NCBI RefSeq assembly: GCF_014212315.1
Contig: NZ_JACKXE010000002.1
Coordinates: forward strand, 434,001 to 498,000
Source of the DNA: Nocardioides luti
Lineage (GTDB): Bacteria > Actinomycetota > Actinomycetes > Propionibacteriales > Nocardioidaceae
Reading direction: 5' to 3'
Length of the DNA: 64,000 nucleotides
Part shown: in pieces, positions 25,406-32,932 of the stretch
Layout of the letters: the number at the start of each line of letters is the position of its first letter
Numbering within the stretch: the stretch's first letter is position 1
Notes under the pieces: generated by a model
What the model saw: only the letters and a program-made list of their open reading frames with translations
Database searches by the model: none
What the model was told of the DNA's origin: nothing
Program-made: the position numbers and the translations under genes

Positions 25406-26269
25406 ATGAGTGCTGAGGAGACGGCGCCGTACGGCACCGGCCCGGCGAAGGCGACACCCGGCGGAGGTGCCTCGCTCAAGCGGGTCCGCACCCACCACCT
25501 GCGCGAGATGAAGCAGCGCAGCGAGAAGTTCACGATGCTCACCGCCTACGAGCAGTACGCAGCGCAGACGTTCGACGAGGCCGGCATCGACGTGCTGCTG
25601 GTCGGCGACTCCGCGAGCAACAACGTCTTCGCGAACGAGACCTCGCTGCCGGTCACCGTCGACGAGCTGATCCCGCTCGTGCGCGCCGTGACCCGCTCGG
25701 TCCGTCGCTCGCTGGTGGTCGCCGACCTCCCGTTCGGCAGCTACCAGGCCTCCCCCGAGCAGGCCTACCTCACGGCGGTCCGCTTCATGAAGGAGGCCAA
25801 CGCGCACGCGGTGAAGCTCGAGGGCGGGCTGCCGATGGTGCCGCAGGTCCGCAAGCTGACCGAGGGCGGCATCCCGGTGATGGCGCACATCGGCTTCACC
25901 CCGCAGTCCGAGCACAACCTCGGCGGCTACCGCGTGCAGGGCCGCGGCGACGCCGCCGCGCAGGTGATCGAGGAGGCGCAGGCCCTGGAGGCGGCCGGCG
26001 CGTTCGCGGTCGTCATGGAGATGGTCCCCGGCGACGTCGCCGCCCAGGTCACGAAGTCCGTCGACATCCCGACCATCGGCATCGGCGCCGGCGTCGACTG
26101 CGACGGCCAGGTGCTGGTCTGGCAGGACGCCTTCGGCCTGCGCACCGGCCGGATGGCGAAGTTCGTCAAGCAGTACGCCGACCTCCACGGCGAGCTGCTC
26201 CGCGCCGCCCAGGAGTACGCCGCCGACGTCAAGGGCGGGACGTTCCCCGGGCCCGAGCACACCTTCTGA
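25406..26269 (+). CDS. panB: 3-methyl-2-oxobutanoate hydroxymethyltransferase
   Basis: A 287-residue first enzyme of pantothenate synthesis (alpha-ketoisovalerate plus methylene-THF to ketopantoate). Conserved elements: FTMLTAYEQYAAQTFDEAG, DVLLVGDSASNNVF with the Mg-binding Asp, AHAVKLEGG, MAHIGFTPQ, and VMEMVPGDVA with PTIGIGAG. ATG 25406 is preceded by GAGGAG. ATG 25385, seven codons upstream, also has a good site and is an alternative. The N-terminal 30 residues are an extension before the barrel. Confidence 0.96.
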   Translation: MSAEETAPYGTGPAKATPGGGASLKRVRTHHLREMKQRSEKFTMLTAYEQYAAQTFDEAGIDVLLVGDSASNNVFANETSLPVTVDELIPLVRAVTRSVRRSLVVADLPFGSYQASPEQAYLTAVRFMKEANAHAVKLEGGLPMVPQVRKLTEGGIPVMAHIGFTPQSEHNLGGYRVQGRGDAAAQVIEEAQALEAAGAFAVVMEMVPGDVAAQVTKSVDIPTIGIGAGVDCDGQVLVWQDAFGLRTGRMAKFVKQYADLHGELLRAAQEYAADVKGGTFPGPEHTF

Positions 26270-26306
26270 GGGGTCCGCGGGGTCTTCGGTCCCGGGGGCG
26301 GCTGGC

Positions 26307-26415
26307 GGACGTCATACGGACGGTGCCGGCGCTGGCTCCGTCCGTATGACGTCCCGGGGCGACCGGCGGACGTCATACGGACGGTGTCGGCGCTTGCTCC
26401 GTCCGCATGACGTCC
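26307..26415. repeat. Two copies of a 48-bp palindromic element (GGACGTCATACGGACGG type)
   Basis: Copy 1: 17-bp arms 26307-26323 and 26338-26354, perfect, 14-base loop. Copy 2: arms 26368-26384 and 26399-26415, one mismatch, 14-base loop. The gap from panB (+) to the lipoprotein gene (-) is otherwise empty, so the copies may also act as a bidirectional terminator. A third copy lies at 27634-27681. Confidence 0.85.
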
Positions 26416-26433
26416 GACGTCCACGAAGCGCCG

Positions 26434-27591
26434 TCAGTCCACCTCGAGGACGTGCAGCCGGGTGCCGGTGACGTAGGCGAGGAGGTGCCGGTCCGCGTCC
26501 GCCCCGGCGGGGACGCTGGTCCGTGGCCCGCCGAGCGCGACCCGGGCCGAGCCGTCGGGGCGGGCCAGCCGCAGCCGGCCGGATGCACCGGACCATGCCA
26601 GGAACCCGGCCCCCACCACGACCTCGGACGGGTAGCCGTCCGCGACGATCCGTCGCGTCGTACCTCGCCAGCGGGTCCACAACGAGACCGGGTCCGCGTT
26701 CTGCCGGCCCTCGTCGGCGCGCTCGGTCCAGGCGACGACACCGCCGGCGGCGCTGACCCGCATGCCCAGGCCGTCGGTGCTGAGCGAGCGCCCGTGTCCA
26801 CGCGTCGCTCCCCAGCGGCGTACGTCGCCGGCCGGGAGCCCCCGCACCCGGCGGTCGGCGTACCGCACCAGCACGGCCCCGCCCCGGCTGGGCAGCACCT
26901 CGTAGACGTCGCGCACGTGCCGCCGCATGTCCTGCACCCGCGCCCCCGGTGTCCAGGTCCGCACCCGGACTCCCGCTGCCGGGTCGTCGGGATCCTCGAG
27001 CTCCTGCCACAGCACCCGACCGTCCGCTGCGCGCGGGAACGGCGCCGGGCTCGGCGTTCGGGACCCGGCCAACCGGGTCGTCCGACCGGTCCGCACCTCG
27101 ACGGCCAGGACCCGCCAGGTCGTGACCGTGTCGGCGTCGTAAGCCGGCCGCGCCTGGTCTGCGAGCACCAGGTAGTGCCCGACCAGGTCCGCGCCCTCGA
27201 TGCGACCGGGCGCGAACGTCGATCGGACCGTGCGCCGCGCACCCGTCCGCCAGTTCAGGACGGTGACGGTGTCGCCGGTGCCCTCGCCGTCCGCCGCGAT
27301 CCGGGTCCACGAGACCCAGTTGCCGGAGACCTGCACTCCCACCACCCCGCGCGGCACCACTCGGTGACCGCCCACCTCCTGCACGTCCAGCGGCGGCTCG
27401 TCCACCGGCGGTGCGTCCGGAGACGGCTCATCGGACGAGGACTCAACAGCCGCCGCCGACCCGGCGGGCACCGCGTCCGACGGCCGACCGGAGGAGGAAG
27501 AGGCGGAGGCGGCGCCGGCCCCGCCGCCGTCGCAGGCCGTGACGCCCAGGGTGAGCAGGAGCGCCAAAACGGCCGCGGTCGAGGTGTGCAT
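26434..27591 (-). CDS. Lipoprotein with beta-propeller-like body
   Basis: A 385-residue protein starting MHTSTAAVLALLLTLGVTAC: signal peptide and lipobox (VTAC), then a Ser/Ala/Pro-rich spacer of about 60 residues. The remainder alternates short strands with repeated motifs such as V(S/A)WTxRADEG and DG-turns, resembling TolB/WD-type propellers. The function is unknown. ATG 27591 is chosen over an upstream frame start because it gives a proper lipobox. The gene is bracketed by copies of the 48-bp palindrome, two beyond its 3' end and one before its 5' end. Confidence 0.7.
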   Translation of the reverse strand: MHTSTAAVLALLLTLGVTACDGGGAGAASASSSSGRPSDAVPAGSAAAVESSSDEPSPDAPPVDEPPLDVQEVGGHRVVPRGVVGVQVSGNWVSWTRIAADGEGTGDTVTVLNWRTGARRTVRSTFAPGRIEGADLVGHYLVLADQARPAYDADTVTTWRVLAVEVRTGRTTRLAGSRTPSPAPFPRAADGRVLWQELEDPDDPAAGVRVRTWTPGARVQDMRRHVRDVYEVLPSRGGAVLVRYADRRVRGLPAGDVRRWGATRGHGRSLSTDGLGMRVSAAGGVVAWTERADEGRQNADPVSLWTRWRGTTRRIVADGYPSEVVVGAGFLAWSGASGRLRLARPDGSARVALGGPRTSVPAGADADRHLLAYVTGTRLHVLEVD

Positions 27592-27633
27592 GCCGGTGGG
27601 ACGCACCGGGGACGCGTTCGGTTGTGATCCCGG

Positions 27634-27681
27634 GGACGTCATGCGGTCGGTGTCGACCCCTGCTCCGTCCGTATGACGTCC
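27634..27681. repeat. Third copy of the 48-bp palindromic element
   Basis: Arms 27634-27650 and 27665-27681 with a 14-base loop; two mismatches in the left arm relative to copy 1. It lies between the divergent lipoprotein gene and the sugar dehydrogenase gene. Loops in all three copies share the form TG-CGG/TCG...GCT. Confidence 0.8.
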
Positions 27682-27711
27682 CGGGGCCTCGTGCCGGCCG
27701 GGCGATCGACG

Positions 27712-27717
27712 TACGGT
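27712..27717 (+). promoter_or_regulatory. -10 element TACGGT, leaderless start
   Basis: TACGGT (27712-27717) is followed after 7 bases by ATG 27725, the chosen start of the sugar dehydrogenase. Transcription would begin at or next to the A of the ATG. Confidence 0.5.
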
Positions 27718-27724
27718 GAGTCAC

Positions 27725-28954
27725 ATGCGCTCCCTGCTGATCGCCCTCACCCTCGTGCTCGCCACCCCGACCGCGGCGCTCGCCAACCGCGGCAACGACG
27801 TCGTCGGGCCGGCGGTGCCGCAGTCGTACTACGACCGCGCCGCCACCCACGACTTCCGCGCCGCCCAGGCGGCGCGCGGTGAGCGGGGCGAGGCGGGCCA
27901 GCGCGCCGTGCCGCGCCTCAAGGTCACCACGATGATCAGCGGGCTCGACCACCCGTGGGACGTCCAGTCGATCGGCGCGGGACGCTTCCTCGTCACCGAG
28001 CGCGACTCCGCCCACCTGCTGATGTGGGACGGCAGCACGCACCGCGTGCGCTTCCCGAGCGGCCAGGTCTGGGTCTCGGGCGAGACCGGCCTGATGTCGC
28101 TGGCGATCGATCCGGAGTTCGCCGACACCGGCCGGTTCTACACCTGCCAGGGCGGCACCCGGGCCGGCGGCGGGCACGACGTCCGCGTCGTCGCCTGGAC
28201 GCTCAACGCCGCGGCGACCCGGGCCACGAAGGTCAAGACGCTCGTCGGCGGCTTCCCCACCAGCACGGGTCGCCACGGCGGCTGCCGGCTGCTGATCACG
28301 CGCAACGGCTCGATGCTCGTCGGCACCGGCGACGCGGCGCAGGCCCCCAACCCGGAGAACAAGATGTCGCTCGGCGGCAAGACGCTGCGCCTCGACCGGT
28401 TCACCGGCCAGCCGTGGCCGGCCAACCCGTTCATCGGCAGCGACAACAAGCGCAAGCGGTACGTCCACACCTACGGCCACCGCAACGTCCAGGGCCTCGC
28501 CGAGCGCCGCGACGGCAGCCTGTGGTCGATCGAGCAGGGCACCTACCGCGACGACGAGGTCAACAAGCTCAAGGCCGGCGGGGACTACGGCTACAACCCG
28601 GGTCCGGGGTACGACGAGAGCGTGCCGATGACCGACCAGTCGCTGCCCGGCAAGCAGATCAACGCCCGCTGGCGCTCCGGCAACCCGACCAAGGCGACCT
28701 CCGGCGGCTCGTTCGTCTACGGCAAGCAGTGGGGCGCGCTCAGCGGCTCGCTGGTCGTCGGCGTCCTCAAGGACCAGGAGGCGCTCTTCCTGCAGTTCGG
28801 CCCCGCCGGGAAGCTGAAGAAGGTCCGCGTGCCCGACGCCCTCCAGCACTCGGGCCGGCTGCGCTCGGTCACCCAGATCCCGGGCGGCGACCTCCTCATC
28901 ACCACCGACAACGGGTACGGCGAGGACGTCGTGCTGCGCGTCCACCCCCGCTGA
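27725..28954 (+). CDS. Secreted PQQ-dependent sugar dehydrogenase-like propeller
   Basis: A 409-residue exported protein (signal peptide ending near TAALA) of the soluble glucose/sorbosone dehydrogenase family. Characteristic segments are ISGLDHPWDVQSIG, GETGLMSLAIDPEF, GGCRLLITRNGSMLVGTGDA, YGHRNVQGLAERRDGSLW and GGDYGYNP. Relatives oxidise aldoses with PQQ. No PQQ synthesis genes are in the window, so the cofactor, if used, must come from elsewhere. ATG 27725 is supported by a leaderless promoter; GTG 27716 is possible. Confidence 0.86.
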   Translation: MRSLLIALTLVLATPTAALANRGNDVVGPAVPQSYYDRAATHDFRAAQAARGERGEAGQRAVPRLKVTTMISGLDHPWDVQSIGAGRFLVTERDSAHLLMWDGSTHRVRFPSGQVWVSGETGLMSLAIDPEFADTGRFYTCQGGTRAGGGHDVRVVAWTLNAAATRATKVKTLVGGFPTSTGRHGGCRLLITRNGSMLVGTGDAAQAPNPENKMSLGGKTLRLDRFTGQPWPANPFIGSDNKRKRYVHTYGHRNVQGLAERRDGSLWSIEQGTYRDDEVNKLKAGGDYGYNPGPGYDESVPMTDQSLPGKQINARWRSGNPTKATSGGSFVYGKQWGALSGSLVVGVLKDQEALFLQFGPAGKLKKVRVPDALQHSGRLRSVTQIPGGDLLITTDNGYGEDVVLRVHPR

Positions 28955-29009
28955 CAACCGGGAGCCACCTTCGCGCGTCGAACTGACACCACCCCGTCAG
29001 GAGACCGCC

Positions 29010-29549
29010 ATGCACCGACCCCGCACCGCCCGTCTCGCGTCGCTCCTCGCGACCGCCGTGACCGGCGCCCTCGCCTGCACCCTCCTCGCCGCCGCCGCCC
29101 CCGCCGACGCCCTGCCGGCGTGGGAGGACCACGCGACCCACTGGTCGACCGACGCGAAGCGCCAGGCCCGCGTCGTCGACCTGCGCTACGCGACCCACGA
29201 CACCTTCGACCGCGTCGTCGTCGACCTGCGCCGCGCGATCCCCCGCGGCAACGTGCGCTACCAGCGCCACTTCGCCTACGAGGGCTCCGGCGAGAGGGTC
29301 CCGATCCTGGGGCGGTCGGGCCTGCTGTTCTCGTTCCTCGACGCCGCCGGGCACACCTACCAGGGCCGAGACGTGTACGACGGCCCGTGGATCGCCCGTC
29401 CCCACCTCGACACCCTCAAGGCGCTCGCGATCACCTCCGACTTCGAGGGCGTGGTCGGGCTGGCCGTCGCCCTGAACCACCGGGCGGACTACCGGGTCTT
29501 CCGCCTCAGCAACCCGCGGCGCCTGGTGATCGACGTCCGCCACGAGTGA
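29010..29549 (+). CDS. Secreted AMIN-like domain protein
   Basis: A 179-residue exported protein. After a long signal peptide (cleavage near APADA) comes a domain with VVDLRYATHDTFDRVVVDLRR and a closing NPRRLVIDVRH, the pattern of AMIN-like domains that bind cell-wall or other envelope components. ATG follows TCAGGAGA. It is convergent with a small membrane gene, 7 bases apart. The specific ligand is unknown. Confidence 0.76.
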   Translation: MHRPRTARLASLLATAVTGALACTLLAAAAPADALPAWEDHATHWSTDAKRQARVVDLRYATHDTFDRVVVDLRRAIPRGNVRYQRHFAYEGSGERVPILGRSGLLFSFLDAAGHTYQGRDVYDGPWIARPHLDTLKALAITSDFEGVVGLAVALNHRADYRVFRLSNPRRLVIDVRHE

Positions 29550-29556
29550 GAGCCGC

Positions 29557-29844
29557 TCAGGCCGACCAGTTGAGCAGCAGCGCCCCGCCCAGCACGGCCA
29601 CGAACCAGAGCACGATCGCCACGACCGCCACCCAGGGCACCCACGTCGGGTGCAGGCTCCACCAGGCGATCGCGACGAAGGTCAGGAACGCCCACACGAG
29701 CAGCAGCAGCACGACCGCCCACCACGGGGCGACCAGCCCGCTCGCGGCGTACAGGAAGAAGGCGCACGCCATCCCCACCATGCCCACGAACGGCCACGGG
29801 GAGGTGGCGTTGCGGTTGAGACGCGTCGATCCGGGTCGGGACAC
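29557..29844 (-). CDS. Small three-helix membrane protein
   Basis: A 95-residue protein with three hydrophobic helices rich in Trp and a basic N-terminus. No family recognised. The GTG start is 6 bases after the stop of the 59-residue protein upstream, suggesting one operon. It is convergent with the AMIN-like gene. Confidence 0.66.
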   Translation of the reverse strand: MSRPGSTRLNRNATSPWPFVGMVGMACAFFLYAASGLVAPWWAVVLLLLVWAFLTFVAIAWWSLHPTWVPWVAVVAIVLWFVAVLGGALLLNWSA

Positions 29845-29850
29845 CGACCG

Positions 29851-30030
29851 CTACTTGGCGTCGTTCCAGTTGGGGTCGTTGTCCCACTCCTGGTTGCGCT
29901 CCTCGGCCTTCTCGAGCGCGTGCGAGGCCTCCTCCTCGGAGGCGTAGGGCCCGAGGCGGTCGATCGGCGGGCAGATGTCCTCGCCCTGCTCGACCCGGGA
30001 GTGCTTCGTGCAGTACCAGTACTTGCTCAT
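29851..30030 (-). CDS. Conserved small actinobacterial protein (59 aa)
   Basis: A 59-residue acidic protein starting MSKYWYCTKHSRVEQGEDIC. It has a CxxH plus a later Cys that could bind a metal, then GPYASEEEASHALEKAEERN, which resembles short SPOR-like helices. Similar tiny proteins are common in actinobacteria. ATG 30030 is chosen; upstream codons overlap the methionine aminopeptidase promoter. Confidence 0.74.
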   Translation of the reverse strand: MSKYWYCTKHSRVEQGEDICPPIDRLGPYASEEEASHALEKAEERNQEWDNDPNWNDAK

Positions 30031-30054
30031 GTCCGGTGAAACTACACGCGACCC

Positions 30055-30060
30055 TAGAGT
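30055..30060 (+). promoter_or_regulatory. -10 element TAGAGT for map
   Basis: TAGAGT followed by 7 bases and then GTG 30068. This is the spacing expected for a leaderless transcript, and no ribosome-binding site is visible. Confidence 0.5.
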
Positions 30061-30067
30061 TGGACGC

Positions 30068-30928
30068 GTGAGTCCCCTCGCCACGCCCGTCCGCGCCCAC
30101 ACCGTCTCGCCCCGCCGCCCGGTCCCGCCGGAGATCCCGCGGCCGGAGTACGTCGACCGCCCGGCACCCGCGCCGTTCACCGGCAGCGAGGTCAAGGACG
30201 CCGAGACGATCGAGAAGATGCGGGCCGCCGGGCGACTGGCGGCGCAGGCCCGCGACCTGGTGGGGGCGGCCGTCGAGCCCGGCGTCACCACCGACGAGCT
30301 GGACCGGATCGGCCACGAGTTCCTCTGCGACCACGGCGCCTACCCCTCGACGCTCGGCTACCGCGGCTTCCCCAAGTCCCTGTGCTCGAGCGTCAACGAG
30401 GTGGTTTGCCACGGCATCCCCGACAGCCGCCGGATCGAGGACGGCGACATCGTCAACATCGACATCACGGCGTACCTCCACGGCGTGCACGGCGACACCA
30501 ACGCCACCTTCCTCGCCGGCGACGTCGACGAGGAGTCGCGGCTGCTCGTCGAGCGGACCCGCGAGGCGCTCGCCCGCGGCATCAAGGCCGTGAAGCCCGG
30601 GCGCCGGATCAACGTGATCGGCCGCGTCATCGAGTCCTACGCCGCGCGGTTCGGGTACGGCGTGGTGCGCGACTTCACCGGCCACGGCATCGGCACGCAC
30701 TTCCACAGCGGCCTGATCGTGCCGCACTACGACGACGCGGCCCACGACACGCTGATCGAGGTCGGCATGACCTTCACGATCGAGCCGATGCTCAACCTCG
30801 GCACGGCCGACTGGGTGATGTGGCCCGACGACTGGACGGTCGTCACGGGCGACCGGCGGCGCAGCGCGCAGTTCGAGCACACGCTGCTCGTCACCCCCAC
30901 CGGCGCCGAGGTCCTCACCCTGCCCTGA
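30068..30928 (+). CDS. map: Type I methionine aminopeptidase (MapB-like)
   Basis: A 286-residue enzyme that removes N-terminal Met from nascent proteins using two metal ions. Metal ligands are visible: Asp in VNIDITAY, Asp in HGDTNATF, His in GHGIGTHFH, Glu in FTIEPML and Glu in FEHTLLV; the substrate His is in VVCHGIPD. An N-terminal Pro-rich extension of about 40 residues (RRPVPPEIPRPEYV) matches the MapB type of mycobacteria. The gene end overlaps the convergent EamA gene by 14 bases. Confidence 0.95.
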   Translation: MSPLATPVRAHTVSPRRPVPPEIPRPEYVDRPAPAPFTGSEVKDAETIEKMRAAGRLAAQARDLVGAAVEPGVTTDELDRIGHEFLCDHGAYPSTLGYRGFPKSLCSSVNEVVCHGIPDSRRIEDGDIVNIDITAYLHGVHGDTNATFLAGDVDEESRLLVERTREALARGIKAVKPGRRINVIGRVIESYAARFGYGVVRDFTGHGIGTHFHSGLIVPHYDDAAHDTLIEVGMTFTIEPMLNLGTADWVMWPDDWTVVTGDRRRSAQFEHTLLVTPTGAEVLTLP

Positions 30929-31874
30929 CGGGCTCCGCGCTCGCGTCGGGCGCCAGGTGCGCCACGGGCGTACGCCGCGAGCGCCGCAGGTGCGGCAGCA
31001 CCACCCCCACGACGACCAGCAGGCCGCCGAGCACCTCGGGCAGCGCCGGCACCTCGCCCAGCACCAGCCACGCGGTCGTGATCCCGGTGACCGGCACCAG
31101 CAGCGAGAACGGCGCGACCGAGCTCGACGGGTGCCGGCGCAGCAGCGAGGTCCAGATCCCGCTGCCCACGACCGTCCCGACCAGCACGGTGTAGAGCAGG
31201 CCGAGGTCGGCCGGCCAGGCCTCCCGCGACAGCCCGGTGGCCAGCGCGTGACCGATCCGGCCGGGACCCTCGACGGCCAGCGAGAGCGCCAGCATCGGCA
31301 GCGGCGGCACCACGGTCATCCACATCATCAGCCGGAACGGCGAGTCCGCCTGCGCCTGCCGCGAGGCGATGTTGCCGCAGGCCCAGCCCAGCGCGCCGAT
31401 CAGCACGAGCACCGTCGGGAGCAGCGAGACCACGAGGCCGCGGTACGCCGCGATCACGCCGAGCCCGCTGAGGGCGAGCGCGATCCCGATCCAGGCGGCC
31501 CGGGTCGGCCGCTCGCGCAGGAACACCGCGGCGATCAGCACCGTGAACGGCGCCGAGGCCTGCAGCACGAGCGAGGACAGCCCGACCGGCATGCCGGCCG
31601 CCAACCCGGCGTACAGGAAGACGAACTGCACGATGCCGAACCCCACGCCGTACCCGAGCAGCCAGCGCAGCGGCACCTGCGGCCGCGGCACGAGCAGCAG
31701 CGTCGGGACCGCGAGCACCGCGAAGCGCAGCGCGACCAGGAACATCGGCGGGTAGTGCCCCAGCGAGGCGTGGATCGCCAGGAAGTTCACGCCCCAGCAC
31801 ACCGAGACCAGGATCGCGAGCAGGACGTCGCGGCGGGGCATGTGCCGCAGGGGGGCAGTCGTCGGTGAGCTCAC
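30915..31874 (-). CDS. EamA/DMT-family transporter
   Basis: A 319-residue membrane protein with ten hydrophobic helices in two EamA repeats (SVCWGVNFLAIHASLG in the first, GALGWACGNIASRQAQ in the second). The family exports amino acids or other metabolites. GTG 31874 is chosen because GGAGG lies at correct spacing; the upstream frame extension is not supported. It is divergent from a LysR regulator, which may control it. Its 3' end overlaps map tail to tail. Confidence 0.88.
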   Translation of the reverse strand: MSSPTTAPLRHMPRRDVLLAILVSVCWGVNFLAIHASLGHYPPMFLVALRFAVLAVPTLLLVPRPQVPLRWLLGYGVGFGIVQFVFLYAGLAAGMPVGLSSLVLQASAPFTVLIAAVFLRERPTRAAWIGIALALSGLGVIAAYRGLVVSLLPTVLVLIGALGWACGNIASRQAQADSPFRLMMWMTVVPPLPMLALSLAVEGPGRIGHALATGLSREAWPADLGLLYTVLVGTVVGSGIWTSLLRRHPSSSVAPFSLLVPVTGITTAWLVLGEVPALPEVLGGLLVVVGVVLPHLRRSRRTPVAHLAPDASAEPVRAG

Positions 31875-31933
31875 GGGACGATCCTCCCGCGGCCGATCGT
31901 GAAGTTCCATCGAGAGTTCCGCGACGGACTGTG

Positions 31934-31939
31934 TAGCGT
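31934..31939 (+). promoter_or_regulatory. -10 element TAGCGT for the LysR gene
   Basis: TAGCGT is followed by 6 bases and ATG 31946, consistent with a leaderless transcript. It lies in the 71-base region divergent from the EamA gene. Confidence 0.5.
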
Positions 31940-31945
31940 CGCTTC

Positions 31946-32878
31946 ATGGACCTGCACCGCCTCGCCCTGCTGCGCGACCTGCGCCGGCTCGGCACCGTGA
32001 CCGCGGTGGCGCGGGCCGCGCACGTCACGCCGACCGCGGTCTCCCAGCAGCTCAAGAAGCTCGAGCGCGAGGCCGGGGCCGCCCTGGTCCGCCGGGTCGG
32101 CCGCGGGCTCGAGCTCACCGACGCCGGCGTCGTGCTCTGCGACGCCTCCGACCACGTCGAGGTCGCCCTGGCCCGGGTCCAGGCGACCTGGGACTCGTGG
32201 CGCGGCGAGGTCGGCGGCACGGTCCGGCTGAGCATCTTCCCGACCGCCGCGCAGGGTCTGCTGCCCGGCCTGCTCGACCGGCTCGCGGCGCACCCCGGCC
32301 TCGCGCTCGAGGTGGTCGAGGCGGACCTCCACGGCGACGAGTACGCCGTGCACACCGACCGCGTGGACGTCGTCGTCGGCCACCGCGCGGGCGTCGACGG
32401 CCGCTGGGACCCCGAGGCCTGGGCCCGCCGCGGCGTGCACGTCGTCCCCCTCGTCGACGAGCCGCTGGACGTCGCCCTGCCGCCCGACCACCCGCTCCTC
32501 GCGAGCGGCGACCTCGTCGCCGTCCAGCCCGGACAGCTCGCCGACGAGTCCTGGGTCGGCGTCCCGGAGGCCTGGCCGTTCGACCGGGCGCTCGAGGACT
32601 GGTTCGCGGCCGCCGGGCTGCGTCCGCGGATCGGGCTGCGGTTCACCGACCTGCGCGCCCAGGAGGCCCTGGTGGTGGGCGGGCACGGCCCGGCCCTGCT
32701 CCCACGGTTCGCGACCGACGACCGCGACGGCGCCCGGCTGCGGCTGGTCCCGACCGCGGGCCTGACGCAGTACCGCCACGTCGCGGCGCTGGCCCGCTCC
32801 GACCGCGCCGAGCGGGTCGCCGTGCGCGTCGTGCTGGAGGCGCTGCGCGCGCAGGGGCGGGTGTACGCCGGGGCGTGA
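31946..32878 (+). CDS. LysR-family transcriptional regulator
   Basis: A 310-residue regulator. The N-terminal winged helix-turn-helix (RRLGTVTAVARAAHVTPTAVSQQLKKLEREAG) is followed by a periplasmic-binding-protein-like effector domain from about residue 90. It probably controls the divergent EamA transporter, the usual arrangement for exporters of amino acid-like effectors. The inducer is unknown. Confidence 0.92.
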   Translation: MDLHRLALLRDLRRLGTVTAVARAAHVTPTAVSQQLKKLEREAGAALVRRVGRGLELTDAGVVLCDASDHVEVALARVQATWDSWRGEVGGTVRLSIFPTAAQGLLPGLLDRLAAHPGLALEVVEADLHGDEYAVHTDRVDVVVGHRAGVDGRWDPEAWARRGVHVVPLVDEPLDVALPPDHPLLASGDLVAVQPGQLADESWVGVPEAWPFDRALEDWFAAAGLRPRIGLRFTDLRAQEALVVGGHGPALLPRFATDDRDGARLRLVPTAGLTQYRHVAALARSDRAERVAVRVVLEALRAQGRVYAGA

Positions 32879-32919
32879 GACGTCCCGCGTCGCGTCACCC
32901 CGCTGCAACACGTTCTTTG

Positions 32920-32925
32920 TAGGGT
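32920..32925 (+). promoter_or_regulatory. -10 element TAGGGT for the ATP-grasp operon
   Basis: TAGGGT with a 7-base gap to ATG 32933 and no ribosome-binding site, indicating leaderless transcription of the three-gene operon. Confidence 0.5.
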
Positions 32926-32932
32926 CACGGAC

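Noticed and set aside
26307..26415. CRISPR array
   Set aside because: Only two tandem palindromic units, with no unique spacers of constant length between repeats and no cas genes anywhere in the window.
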